A stretch of DNA of 64,000 nt from Bacteroidota bacterium (GCA_021779195.1 JAJYBB010000006.1:1-64000); one strand, 5' to 3'. Shown: positions 16,348 to 24,539, numbered from the stretch's first letter. Translations and numbers: made by a program. The notes: a model not told the origin generated them from the sequence alone.

Positions 16348-18156
16348 ATGGCTGAAAAATATCAATCCTCCAGTGTCAGTATTGAACAAATACTCAATTT
16401 GATAAAATCAAACGAAATTGCTATACCGGAAATACAACGTCCGTTTGTTTGGAAACCGAAACAAGTAAGGGATTTAATTGATTCGTTATACACAGGCTAT
16501 CCAACGGGTTATTTGATTATATCACAAAGTCCTAATATGCGATTGAGAGATGGCTCACTCTCTGAAGGGAAAAGAATAATGATCGATGGTCAACAACGCA
16601 CAACTGCATTGATGACTGCAATTGTTGGTCAAGAAGTCATAAATTCTGACTTTGAGAAAAAGCGAATAAAAATAGCGTTTAATCCCCTTGCTGATGAAGA
16701 TGAAGAAAGATTTAAGGTACAGGATAACGCAATTCTTAAAGATAAAAAATGGATTGCGGATATTGCGGTAATCTTTAATGCTGAATTCAAAAGAGGTAGT
16801 TTCGTATCAAAATACTGTGAAAACAACCCGGACAAGAACTCTGACAGACTTCATGATATTTTAGATGAACTTATTGGAATAAAGAATAGACAAATTGGAA
16901 TTATTACACTTGATAAGGAGTTGACTATTGATGAAGTTACTGAAATCTTTATTCGTATAAATAGTCAGGGTGCAAAATTAAATCAGGCTGACTTTGCAAT
17001 GTCCAAAATTGCGGCAAATACCATTTATGGAGGTAATATATTGCGGAAGGCAATTGATTATTTTTCGCATTTGGCAGTTCAGCCTGATTGGTATTCAGAA
17101 ATGTCAAAGGATAAAGATTTTATGAATTCTGGTTTTGCCCCAAAAATTAAATGGCTTAAAGATGATATAGGTGATATTTACGATCCCGATTATGGAGATA
17201 TTCTTCGCGTTGCATTAATGCACAAATTTGGCAGAGGTAAAATGAAAGATTTAGTTAGTTTACTTGGTGGGCGTGATTTTATAACTCGCGATTATAAAGA
17301 AGAAATTGCAGAAGAATCGTTCGCAAAACTTACTCAGGGTGTTTATAATTTTATAAATGAATACTCTTTTTCAAATTTTATACTTGCACTTAAATCAGCA
17401 GGTTTTATTTCAAGTCGGCTTATTAATTCCCAAATGACGCTTAACTTCGCATATACCCTTTATTTATTGTTGAATGCAGATAATAATATAGAAAGAACTC
17501 AAATAAAACACTATGTTTCCAAATGGTATGTATTAAGTACTCTTACAAGCCGTTACATATCTTCCCCCGAAACGGTAATGGATAAAGACATTCGGAGAAT
17601 TGCAGAAAAAGGTTTCGTGGAATTCTATAATGAAGTGGAAGCAGCCGAACTTTCTGAAACGTTTTGGTCAATTGGGTTAGTTCAAAATTTAGAAACTTCA
17701 GCTATTAACAGTCCTTATTTTAATACTTTTCTGGCTGCACAAGTGCATAGTGCCGATAATTCATTGTTGATGAATGGTACAAAAGTATATGACTTAATCA
17801 CTATTATGGGCGATATTCACCATATTTTCCCAAAAGACCATTTGGAGTCTCATGGGATAAAAGATAAAGCTAAATATAATCAAATTGCAAATTACACTTA
17901 CTTAGATACTACTACCAACATTGCAATTGGAAATAGACCACCTTGTGAATACTTCGGTACAGTATTCAACCAATGTGATACAAAAGTAATGGTGTATGGA
18001 AATATAAACGATAAAGATAAGTTACTTGATAACTTAGCTGTTAATTGTATCCCTGAAAATATTGTAGATATGGATTACAAACATTATGAGGAGTTTTTGC
18101 TCGAAAGAAGAAAACTAATGGCTAAGAAAATTAAGGAGTATTATTATAGTCTTTAA
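16348..18156 (+). CDS. DUF262/DUF1524 GmrSD-like restriction nuclease
   Basis: A 602-residue fused protein. The N-terminal DUF262 ParB/Srx-like domain has the EIPEIQRPFVWKPKQ and IDGQQRTTAL (79-88) signatures, which in GmrS bind and hydrolyse nucleotide. The C-terminal DUF1524 HNH nuclease has IHHIFPK (H491-H492) and an Asn-rich NYTYLDTTTNIAIGN. GmrSD enzymes are type IV restriction systems that cut modified phage DNA (glucosylated hydroxymethylcytosine in the founding case); the target here is unknown. It lies 29 bases after the HD gene and 16 bases before a WYL regulator, in one apparent operon. Confidence 0.88.
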   Translation: MAEKYQSSSVSIEQILNLIKSNEIAIPEIQRPFVWKPKQVRDLIDSLYTGYPTGYLIISQSPNMRLRDGSLSEGKRIMIDGQQRTTALMTAIVGQEVINSDFEKKRIKIAFNPLADEDEERFKVQDNAILKDKKWIADIAVIFNAEFKRGSFVSKYCENNPDKNSDRLHDILDELIGIKNRQIGIITLDKELTIDEVTEIFIRINSQGAKLNQADFAMSKIAANTIYGGNILRKAIDYFSHLAVQPDWYSEMSKDKDFMNSGFAPKIKWLKDDIGDIYDPDYGDILRVALMHKFGRGKMKDLVSLLGGRDFITRDYKEEIAEESFAKLTQGVYNFINEYSFSNFILALKSAGFISSRLINSQMTLNFAYTLYLLLNADNNIERTQIKHYVSKWYVLSTLTSRYISSPETVMDKDIRRIAEKGFVEFYNEVEAAELSETFWSIGLVQNLETSAINSPYFNTFLAAQVHSADNSLLMNGTKVYDLITIMGDIHHIFPKDHLESHGIKDKAKYNQIANYTYLDTTTNIAIGNRPPCEYFGTVFNQCDTKVMVYGNINDKDKLLDNLAVNCIPENIVDMDYKHYEEFLLERRKLMAKKIKEYYYSL

Positions 18157-18171
18157 AAATATATTTTTTTT

Positions 18172-19082
18172 ATGGATCAGCCAAAACTTGAACGACTCCT
18201 ACGTTTAATGAAATTGCTTACAGCAAATAATTCATTAACCGTTGACGAAATTGCAGCAAAGCTCTCAATTTCTCAACGTTCCGTTTATCGTTATATTGAT
18301 ACATTTCGGGAAGCTGGTTTTGTTATAAAAAAACGGATAATTACATAAAGCTCGATAAATCTTCGCCTTATTTCAAGGATATAAGTCAACTAATACACTT
18401 TACAGAGGAAGAAGCCTTTATTCTCAAATCTGCGATTGAAAATATCGACGAAAACAACTTACTCAAACAAAACCTCAAAAAGAAACTCTATACCGTTTAC
18501 AACTACAACATACTGGCCGAAACCATTGTAAGTGGCAAAAATGGAAAGAATGTTCAACAATTGGTTGATGCAATAGAAAACAAACGCTCGGTAATTCTCC
18601 GTAATTACGCTTCAGCACACGGCAACGATATTCGTGACCGCCATGTGGAAGCCTACGCATTCACAACCAACTATGTACAGGTATGGTGCTATTGCCCCCA
18701 CGAAAAAACAAACAAACTATTCAAAGTATCTCGCATAGGTTCAGTGGAGATATTGCCCGAAAATTGGGGCTCAGAGGAAAATCACAAACCGGGTTACATT
18801 GATATATTTCGCATGAACAGCGATGAATTGCTACCAATAAAACTAAAACTCGGTCTGCGTTCCGCCAATTTACTTATCGAAGAATTCCCACTTGCCACAA
18901 AACACCTCCAAAAATTACCAAATAATGAATGGTTATTAGATACCGAAGTTTGCTCATTCGATGGCGTAGGTCGCTTTGTAATGGGTTTGTTAGACGATAT
19001 TGAAATAATTGATTCACAAGAATTTGAACAACACATTGCAGAAATTTTAAATAAAATGAAAAATAAATTTTCATTGTCATAA
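18172..19082 (+). pseudogene. WYL-domain transcription regulator, frameshifted in a poly-A tract
   Basis: ATG 18172 opens an HTH reading MDQPKLERLLRLMKLLTANN and ends early at 18346. The rest, including the WYL domain (RSVILRNYASAHGND and YVQVWCYCPHEK), lies in the next frame to 19082. Adding one A to the run of seven at 18327-18333 joins them into a protein of about 303 residues. WYL proteins sense ligands and regulate defence operons in many phage-resistance islands. The frameshift could be a phase-variable tract, ribosomal slippage on A7, a real lesion or an error. The C-terminal part alone could start internally at 18561. Confidence 0.75.
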
Positions 19083-19151
19083 GTTGTCAAAATACCATTG
19101 TTACTTTTTACTTTATTTATCTAACTAATAAATCATTTAAAAAGTAACAGT

Positions 19152-19787
19152 ATGAAAAAGTTTAATCTAATTATTTCTATTGCATTTATTTGTGTAATTA
19201 CTTCATTTGCCCAACTCCCATACTCAAAGATGATGGGACTTTCTGTTGACCAGTTAAAAGAAAAAGGATTTAAATTCGACCAAAAAAAGAATCAATACGT
19301 TTTGACCAAAACCGATGGTTTAAACGTTACACTTAACGTTTTAACTGCATTATCAGGTCAGGCCTCAACGTACCAACCTTCAAAAAAAGACTATGTAATT
19401 ACATTACAATACGGTCAGTTAGATAGCTTATCCTCACTAACAGCAACCTTTTATAGTGATGATACATACAATGAAATACAAACATGGTTGGCAGAAAAAA
19501 ATATTCAACCAATTACTTCAAGTTCCGGTAAAGTAACTATACAGAGATTTACTTATGACAGTCTAAAAGTTGAACTTCGGAGCGAAGCTATTCTACAATC
19601 CCAAGGCTCAATGACAAGAAGTAGATATTCAACAAACTCAAATTCAATCGATAAGTCATATACGGTTTATACTTACACAATTTTCACCGGAATAAAGCCA
19701 CAATCTGAATATCTCACAAAATTACAACAGAAAAAGGATGCCAATAAAGCAAAGGGGAAAAAAGAAGATTTAAATGATCTATTCTAA
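19152..19787 (+). CDS. Secreted unknown protein
   Basis: A 211-residue protein with a clear signal peptide (MKKFNLIISIAFICVITSFA, cleavage about 20). The mature part is a mostly beta, Ser/Thr-rich domain, with a Lys-rich tail (QQKKDANKAKGKKEDLNDLF). No lipobox and no known domain were recognised. It lies 69 bases after the WYL reading frame and 35 bases before the vWA gene. Its function is unknown; it is odd to find an exported protein among nucleic-acid defence genes. Confidence 0.6.
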   Translation: MKKFNLIISIAFICVITSFAQLPYSKMMGLSVDQLKEKGFKFDQKKNQYVLTKTDGLNVTLNVLTALSGQASTYQPSKKDYVITLQYGQLDSLSSLTATFYSDDTYNEIQTWLAEKNIQPITSSSGKVTIQRFTYDSLKVELRSEAILQSQGSMTRSRYSTNSNSIDKSYTVYTYTIFTGIKPQSEYLTKLQQKKDANKAKGKKEDLNDLF

Positions 19788-19822
19788 GCCAGTATTTTAT
19801 TTTCAGTAAATATCAAATCACT

Positions 19823-20467
19823 ATGGAAACAAAACACCAAGTTCACAACCTTATTATTTTAGATGAAAGCGGTTCTATGGAATCGATTAAAAGCTCAATC
19901 ATACAAGGCTTTAATGAAATTGTTCAAACTGTAAAAGGCATTGCCAAACAATATCCGGAGCAGGAGCATATTATTTCATTTATAACATTCAACGGTTTGG
20001 GAAATAAAATATTACATTTCTGCGAACCGGTTGAAAAACTGGAACAAATTGACGAAAAGAAATATCAACCTGATGCTTCAACACCTTTGTATGATGCAAT
20101 GGGTTTTGGTTTAGCTAAGTTGAAAAAAGAGTTAGAATCAAAATCCAATTATAATGTATTAGTAACAATCCTGACAGACGGGGAAGAAAATTCTTCAAAA
20201 GAATTTACGGGTGTAAGTATCAAAAAAATAGTAGAGGATTTGACACAAAACGGATGGACATTCACCTATATTGGCACCGACCATGATGTTGAAAAATTCG
20301 CAACTTCAATTTCTATCACAAACATAATGCATTTTAGCAAAAATGACATAGAGATTGAAGCCATGTTCGTAAAAGAAAAACAAGCCAGAACCAATTATAG
20401 TAAAAAAATCAGATCGAACGAAGAAATCCAATCAAATTTTTATGATAATGAAGAAATAAAATTTTAA
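19823..20467 (+). CDS. Single-domain vWA protein
   Basis: A 214-residue cytoplasmic von Willebrand A domain. The MIDAS metal motif DxSxS is present as D14, S16, S18 (LIILDESGSMES), followed later by the conserved TDGEENSSKE loop with its acidic residue. It has no signal peptide and no TM segment. Such single vWA proteins act as adaptors in protein complexes, and related ones occur in ternary phage-defence systems, but no MoxR or protein phosphatase partner is beside it here. It ends with a hairpin terminator (20557-20588). Confidence 0.75.
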   Translation: METKHQVHNLIILDESGSMESIKSSIIQGFNEIVQTVKGIAKQYPEQEHIISFITFNGLGNKILHFCEPVEKLEQIDEKKYQPDASTPLYDAMGFGLAKLKKELESKSNYNVLVTILTDGEENSSKEFTGVSIKKIVEDLTQNGWTFTYIGTDHDVEKFATSISITNIMHFSKNDIEIEAMFVKEKQARTNYSKKIRSNEEIQSNFYDNEEIKF

Positions 20468-20556
20468 AATTAATCAAGGTATATAACACCTTAATGATGA
20501 AAATAATAAAGCAAATTATTTATCAAGCTGTTTACAAACATATTGATTTCATTTTT

Positions 20557-20588
20557 AAACAGACCTTTTCAACAGAATTGGTCTGTTT
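20557..20588 (+). terminator. Rho-independent terminator after the vWA gene
   Basis: AAACAGACC and GGTCTGTTT flank a 14-base loop and are followed by a T-rich run. It separates the vWA gene from the ADP-ribosylglycohydrolase gene, which has its own -7 box. Confidence 0.7.
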
Positions 20589-20623
20589 TGTTTATCTCGA
20601 AAAATTTAATAACAATTTATTTC

Positions 20624-20631
20624 TACCTTTG
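20624..20631 (+). promoter_or_regulatory. -7 box TACCTTTG for the ADP-ribosylglycohydrolase gene
   Basis: TACCTTTG fits TAnnTTTG, 39 bases before the start at 20671. The preceding terminator indicates independent transcription. No clear -33 TTG is seen. Confidence 0.5.
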
Positions 20632-20670
20632 TGAAAGAGTTTTTAATTTCAATTGTAAACCTCATAGTAA

Positions 20671-21864
20671 ATGTTAGGAGCTATATTTGGTGATATAGTT
20701 GGCTCAATATTCGAGTTCAACAACATAAAATCTACTCAATTTGAGTTGATAGGTAAAAGGTCGACGTTCACAGATGATTCGATTCTGACTATTGCTGTAG
20801 CAGATTGGTTATTAATGGGTGTTCTCAATAAAGAGAGACTCATATTTATCATAAAGCAATATGTAAAAGAATATCCTAATCCCCTGGGTGGATATGGTTC
20901 TCGATTTCAGCAATGGGCATTTAGCAGTGATAATGAGCCTTACAAGAGTTGGGGGAACGGTTCAGCTATGCGGGTGGCTGCGGTGGGATGGGCATTCGAT
21001 ACATTGGAAGAAACCGAGAATATTGCGAAACTCACAGCCGAGATAACACACAATCACCCTGAAGGGATAAAAGGAGCACAAGCTACAGCAGCAGCCATTT
21101 ATATGGCACGTACTTGTTCTACTAAATTGGAAATAAAAGAGTATATCGAAAATAATTACGGATATAACTTATCACGTACTTGTGACGAAATTAGACCTGA
21201 TTATAGTTTTAATGAAAGTTGTGCGGGAACTGTCCCCGAAGCAATCATTGCCTTTTTGGATAGCTCAGATTTTGAATCAGCAATTCGTCTGGCAGTGTCA
21301 TTAGGTGGTGATAGCGATACACTCACTTGTATTACCGGTGGTATTGCTGAGGCTTTTTACGGCATGTCCAACAGTATTCCCGAAACTACTATTTCAGAAT
21401 ATAATCTGATTTATTTTGAAGAAGAAACAATTAATCGGCTTCCCGAAAATTTAAAAAAGGTCGTCGCTGAATTTTATCAAACAATTGTAAGTAAAAACAA
21501 ACTATTTTGGGCTAAGAATGATTCGAGAACTGTTTGGGGTGAGGTAAAATGGATAAAAACCAAGTTGGATGATAAAACGCTTGACGAAGAAAGTTATCGT
21601 TCATTCCTCAAATCTTACGGTCCTGATTGGGATATGCGTTTTGGAGTATATTATGAAGATGGCTGGAATTATATTTACAGGTCTAACTTTTTGCTCAAAA
21701 AATTCAAATTTCAAAAACAGGAGGATGGTCAATATCATTTGATTGAATCATATAGCACCCAAAGGGAAGTAGAATATGATATGATTGAAGATGTGCTGTG
21801 GCATGGATATTTTAAACAACCTTATATTTATAAAGGTTTTGTAAGAGGTGAAAGAATTTATTAA
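20671..21864 (+). CDS. ADP-ribosylglycohydrolase with C-terminal extension
   Basis: A 397-residue protein. Residues 1 to about 260 form an ADP-ribosyl-glycohydrolase (DraG/ARH) domain: LGAIFGDIVGSIFEF at the start, metal ligands in STFTDDS (D35-D36) and SLGGDSDT (D214, D216). It would remove ADP-ribose from proteins or nucleic acid or hydrolyse ADP-ribose derivatives. The C-terminal 130 residues (about 270-397) are an unrecognised domain with many aromatic residues. In phage defence the family can counteract or process ADP-ribosylation; here that link is inferred. It is the last forward gene of the element. Confidence 0.85.
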   Translation: MLGAIFGDIVGSIFEFNNIKSTQFELIGKRSTFTDDSILTIAVADWLLMGVLNKERLIFIIKQYVKEYPNPLGGYGSRFQQWAFSSDNEPYKSWGNGSAMRVAAVGWAFDTLEETENIAKLTAEITHNHPEGIKGAQATAAAIYMARTCSTKLEIKEYIENNYGYNLSRTCDEIRPDYSFNESCAGTVPEAIIAFLDSSDFESAIRLAVSLGGDSDTLTCITGGIAEAFYGMSNSIPETTISEYNLIYFEEETINRLPENLKKVVAEFYQTIVSKNKLFWAKNDSRTVWGEVKWIKTKLDDKTLDEESYRSFLKSYGPDWDMRFGVYYEDGWNYIYRSNFLLKKFKFQKQEDGQYHLIESYSTQREVEYDMIEDVLWHGYFKQPYIYKGFVRGERIY

Positions 21865-22143
21865 ATCTTCTATTCCCCCAAAATCCTAAATAAATACCAA
21901 ATGAAAAGCGGTCAGGCTTTGCCTGTAAGTAAATTACGGGCAGCTACGCAGGTCAATCCCCAGCCGCCAAAAATCCCCGCCCCTCGTACCTCTGGGCTTG
22001 CACGGTCTTTTTGTCGGCTTCCGCACAATCAACCCTGCTGTTGTTTTTTTCTGTCACACTTTTTGCAGAATAGCAAAAAAGACGTTTGCACTCCAACCTC
22101 CACCACCGTGCTACACTTGCGCCAGAAAAAAAACAACTCAAAG

Positions 22144-22230
22144 CTATTATACATAACATGTAGTTAATGGTCATTCCCTTGCCTGACGGCAAATTAATAG
22201 GGAAGCCCATAACCTAATTATGTATAATAG
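22144..22230. repeat. Cruciform-like palindrome with an inner hairpin
   Basis: CTATTATACATAA (22144-22156) pairs with TTATGTATAATAG (22218-22230). The arms continue imperfectly inward (GTTAATGG against CCCATAAC), and an inner stem TTGCC/GGCAA closes the top. The shape resembles a recombination site such as an attC-like hairpin, but no integron signature is confirmed. Confidence 0.45.
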
Positions 22231-23024
22231 CCCCACAAAATCAACGCTTTAGCCCAGCTCCGTTGCCCGAAGACCAACAAATTCCCCTCCTCCCTTTCAG
22301 CGGTTGCAGTAAGAAAAAATAGGTCGTGTTTTATTTCCATGAGCTTGCGGTCGGTTCATTCTCTTCTCTCATTTCGTTTCGGGGGACGCTGTTCGTGCCT
22401 CACTTAGCATCCACCCTTCACTACATTGCGTTCAGTTCATTTCACCCACCTCAGCACCCCACAGCATAGGTGGCTTAGTCGCTCCATTCCACAATCCACG
22501 CAATCATTCCATTTCGCTTTCCGGCTGTAATCCTCTCGCAAATCAATCAACGCACAAACAGCCAGTAAAGCTCCATTTCATTCCCCAACGCCTGTTTCAT
22601 TACACGCCTAATCCACCCATGCCCTTTTCCAACGCATTTCCAATGGTCTATTTTTCATACTGCGGCGAGTCCACCCCATTAAGCGCCTTTCAGGCAGAGC
22701 GGTAAGTTTATCACACCTAATCGGTGAGTGTTTAGGCTACCGCCAATATAAGAAACCACAGATGACCCCACCACCCAATAGTTGTGCAGAAAACAAATAT
22801 ATATCGTGTTGATTATCCATGTGCTTGCAGTCGGCGAAATACGCCCACTTCAGCACCGCACGGCTTCGGGAAATACTCATTTCCATTTCGCAAGCTCATT
22901 CATTCCGTTTTCCCCAAGCCCTTTTCCAACGCCAACCCAACGGTATATATTTATTTCTGCGACGAGTTAGCCCCAATAGGTCTAATCCCCTACGGGAGAG
23001 CGGGAAAAAGAAATGTTTAATTTG

Positions 23025-23250
23025 GATTACAACTGGCGGTAAGCCGAGAATAACTTTTAGTGTTTATTTTTTCAGTTGATTAAAAGTTATTTCCCGTCTT
23101 CCCGAATGTTGGCTGCAAATCTCAAATGTAGTACTGATATTCAAAATTGCTTTAGTTACAACCGGCGGAAAAACGAGAAAAACTTTTTTCGGGCTCGGTG
23201 GGACGGCCCCAAAAGTTTTTTCCCGTTTTCCGAGTGGTGGGTGCAAATAT
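23025..23250. repeat. Two tandem, related hairpins with a compensatory base-pair change
   Basis: Copy 1 has AATAACTTTT (23049-23058) pairing with AAAAGTTATT (23082-23091); copy 2 has AAAAACTTTT (23178-23187) pairing with AAAAGTTTTT (23211-23220). Flanking words (TTACAAC, GGCGG, GCAAAT) are shared. The paired T-A to A-T change keeps the stem, which suggests selection for the fold. Confidence 0.5.
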
Positions 23251-23269
23251 TCACCAGTTCAAGTCATAG

Positions 23270-23313
23270 ATAAGCCTACCATAAGTCTACCATAAGCCTA
23301 CCATAAGCGCACC
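23270..23313. repeat. Four tandem 11 bp repeats (ATAAGCCTACC)
   Basis: Four units in a row: ATAAGCCTACC, ATAAGTCTACC, ATAAGCCTACC, ATAAGCGCACC. The spacing of one helical turn suits a protein-binding array. It lies downstream of the minus-strand gene at 23407-24213, beyond its terminator. Confidence 0.65.
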
Positions 23314-23345
23314 CATTACAAGAAATGTATATCAAGATAGTTGCA

Positions 23346-23376
23346 ATAAAAAAGGGCATTCCTTGCGGAATACCCC
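23346..23376 (-). terminator. Terminator of the minus-strand unknown gene
   Basis: On the minus strand GGGGTATTCC pairs with GGAATGCCC around a GCAA loop, followed by a run of T. It lies 31 bases past the stop of the gene at 23407. Confidence 0.75.
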
Positions 23377-23406
23377 TCTCATAGTTCAATAACCCTTGTA
23401 AAGTTA

Positions 23407-24213
23407 TTAAAATACTGTTTGAATCTTCAATGCATTACCTGTATTGAACAGATAATAATTTGCACCGGCTTTTTGATAAAACTCAATTCCAATACAACTT
23501 AAAAGACTATCGTCGGTTGTTAGTGTTGGATTGCCTGGTAAAGTACTTATAATTGAAATTGGGTCTGAAATAGTTGTTCCAACTTCAATATAATCTGAAT
23601 ATGTGACATTCGAAAGTTCATTCAAAGCTGAATCTATCGGTTCGTAGATTTTAGTTGATGAATTATATGCAAAATCAGAAATTACCGAAATTGCATTCAC
23701 CAAACGAAAATGAGTGGCTCCGGCAGGTGTTTTCACTTGACTTTGTGTATTGAATGGCTCAACAGACATCATTACCGTGTTCCGCTCTGGACTTGTTGCA
23801 ATTTCTACAGGAGCTGTAAACTTTCCTTCAAAACAGCTATTGCGGTTGAAATTGAGACCTACCAAATACTTTGATTGAGTTGAAACTAAAATAGCACGAT
23901 AACCACGAGCTTCAGTTTGATCTTCCAGGTTAATCTTTTTCATGATTGCCGTTAATCTTCCTGTAAGTTGCGGGTCGCTCATCTGTTTCATAAGTTGAGC
24001 TAATCCAACACGAACCGATTTGCCGACTGCCGCACAGCCTCCAAACTCATTCATGTTTTCGCGAGTTCTGACGAATACAGGATCGCTTTTTATCTGTTCT
24101 GCACTTGCACCACCATTTAACCCGGCAAAATTGCCAGTTAAACCTTTAATTTTAAAGTGACGGATGTCCCCAATCGTCCCTTTGTACTTAACAACACCAA
24201 TCTGTTTTGCCAT
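23407..24213 (-). CDS. Conserved Bacteroidetes unknown protein (element right end)
   Basis: A 268-residue soluble protein that starts MAKQIGVVKYKGTIGDIRHF, the opening of a Bacteroidetes family of unknown function often found in many copies or near mobile elements. The N-terminal half has the charged RTRENMNEFGG segment; the C-terminal half is a beta-rich domain. No signal peptide or catalytic motif is recognised. It is the only gene of the element on the minus strand, about 310 bases from attR, with its own terminator. Confidence 0.65.
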   Translation of the reverse strand: MAKQIGVVKYKGTIGDIRHFKIKGLTGNFAGLNGGASAEQIKSDPVFVRTRENMNEFGGCAAVGKSVRVGLAQLMKQMSDPQLTGRLTAIMKKINLEDQTEARGYRAILVSTQSKYLVGLNFNRNSCFEGKFTAPVEIATSPERNTVMMSVEPFNTQSQVKTPAGATHFRLVNAISVISDFAYNSSTKIYEPIDSALNELSNVTYSDYIEVGTTISDPISIISTLPGNPTLTTDDSLLSCIGIEFYQKAGANYYLFNTGNALKIQTVF

Positions 24214-24523
24214 TGTAGTATAATTTTACAATAATTCGACGTTGAATTATATGTGTAAAATTATATTGAATTAGAAAGATTTGAAATAGTAAATGCAATG
24301 TAAATCAGAGAAAAATAGGGTGTTTGAGTCGTTTTAGTGATTGTTGCTCATAGATTAAATGAGGATGAATTAAATAATGAAAGGATTGTATTTTACAGGG
24401 AGTATTTAATTCTAAATCAATAATATGCAATGCGATAAGATGATTTGCATGTGGTGCAAATGTGGTGCAATTGATAAAAGCGGAAAACGCAACTGATTGA
24501 ATATCAATTGCGTTTTCTTCTTA
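24214..24523. other. Right end of the element: non-coding, with the paired GTGGTGC motif and a hairpin
   Basis: About 310 bases without a gene. Two GTGGTGCAA motifs 11 bp apart (24451-24470) match those in front of the integrase. A hairpin with arms GAAAACGCAA and TTGCGTTTTC (about 24483-24517) lies just inside attR and may now terminate tRNA-Phe. Confidence 0.6.
24483..24517 (-). terminator. Hairpin terminator supplied by the element for tRNA-Phe
   Basis: GAAAACGCAA and TTGCGTTTTC pair around a short loop extended by TGAT/ATCA. On the minus strand it comes directly after the tRNA-Phe 3' end and attR. It appears to replace the native terminator left at 118-167. Confidence 0.5.
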
Positions 24524-24539
24524 TAAGTGGTACCACCAG
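24524..24539. repeat. attR: right 16 bp attachment repeat
   Basis: Same 16 bp as 167-182. It includes the last 12 bases of tRNA-Phe (acceptor and T-stem 3' strand), so insertion leaves the tRNA whole. Confidence 0.85.

Larger units (their letters stand above)
21865..23345. other. 1.5 kb structured non-coding region, higher GC than neighbours
   Basis: No convincing gene is present: reading frames are short and overlap in all frames. The DNA is C-rich on the plus strand and contains two diverged, colinear copies of one segment (22321-22679 and 22800-22975), a cruciform-like palindrome (22144-22230), two tandem hairpins (about 23025-23120 and 23156-23250) and four 11 bp repeats (23270-23313). 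It may hold a transfer origin, structured RNAs or degraded repeats. Function unknown. Confidence 0.55.
183..24523. mobile_element. 24.3 kb integrative element in tRNA-Phe carrying restriction and defence-like cargo
   Basis: The element is bounded by the 16 bp direct repeats at 167-182 and 24524-24539. It has an inward integrase at the left end, HTH and primase-like genes next, then a type I restriction system and other cargo. Paired GTGGTGCAAA motifs occur near both ends. There is no recognisable relaxase, coupling protein or transfer gene, so it may be non-mobile, mobilised in trans, or have lost its transfer functions. Genes to the right of the tRNA are all housekeeping, which supports this boundary. 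Confidence 0.8.

Noticed and set aside
19823-20467. Complete vWA-MoxR-phosphatase ternary defence system
   Set aside because: Only the vWA protein is present; no MoxR ATPase or PP2C phosphatase gene is found beside it.
21901-23273. Several short open frames in the 1.5 kb gap (60-90 residues)
   Set aside because: They overlap in many frames on both strands, have no start-site context and look like by-products of C-rich, stop-poor DNA.
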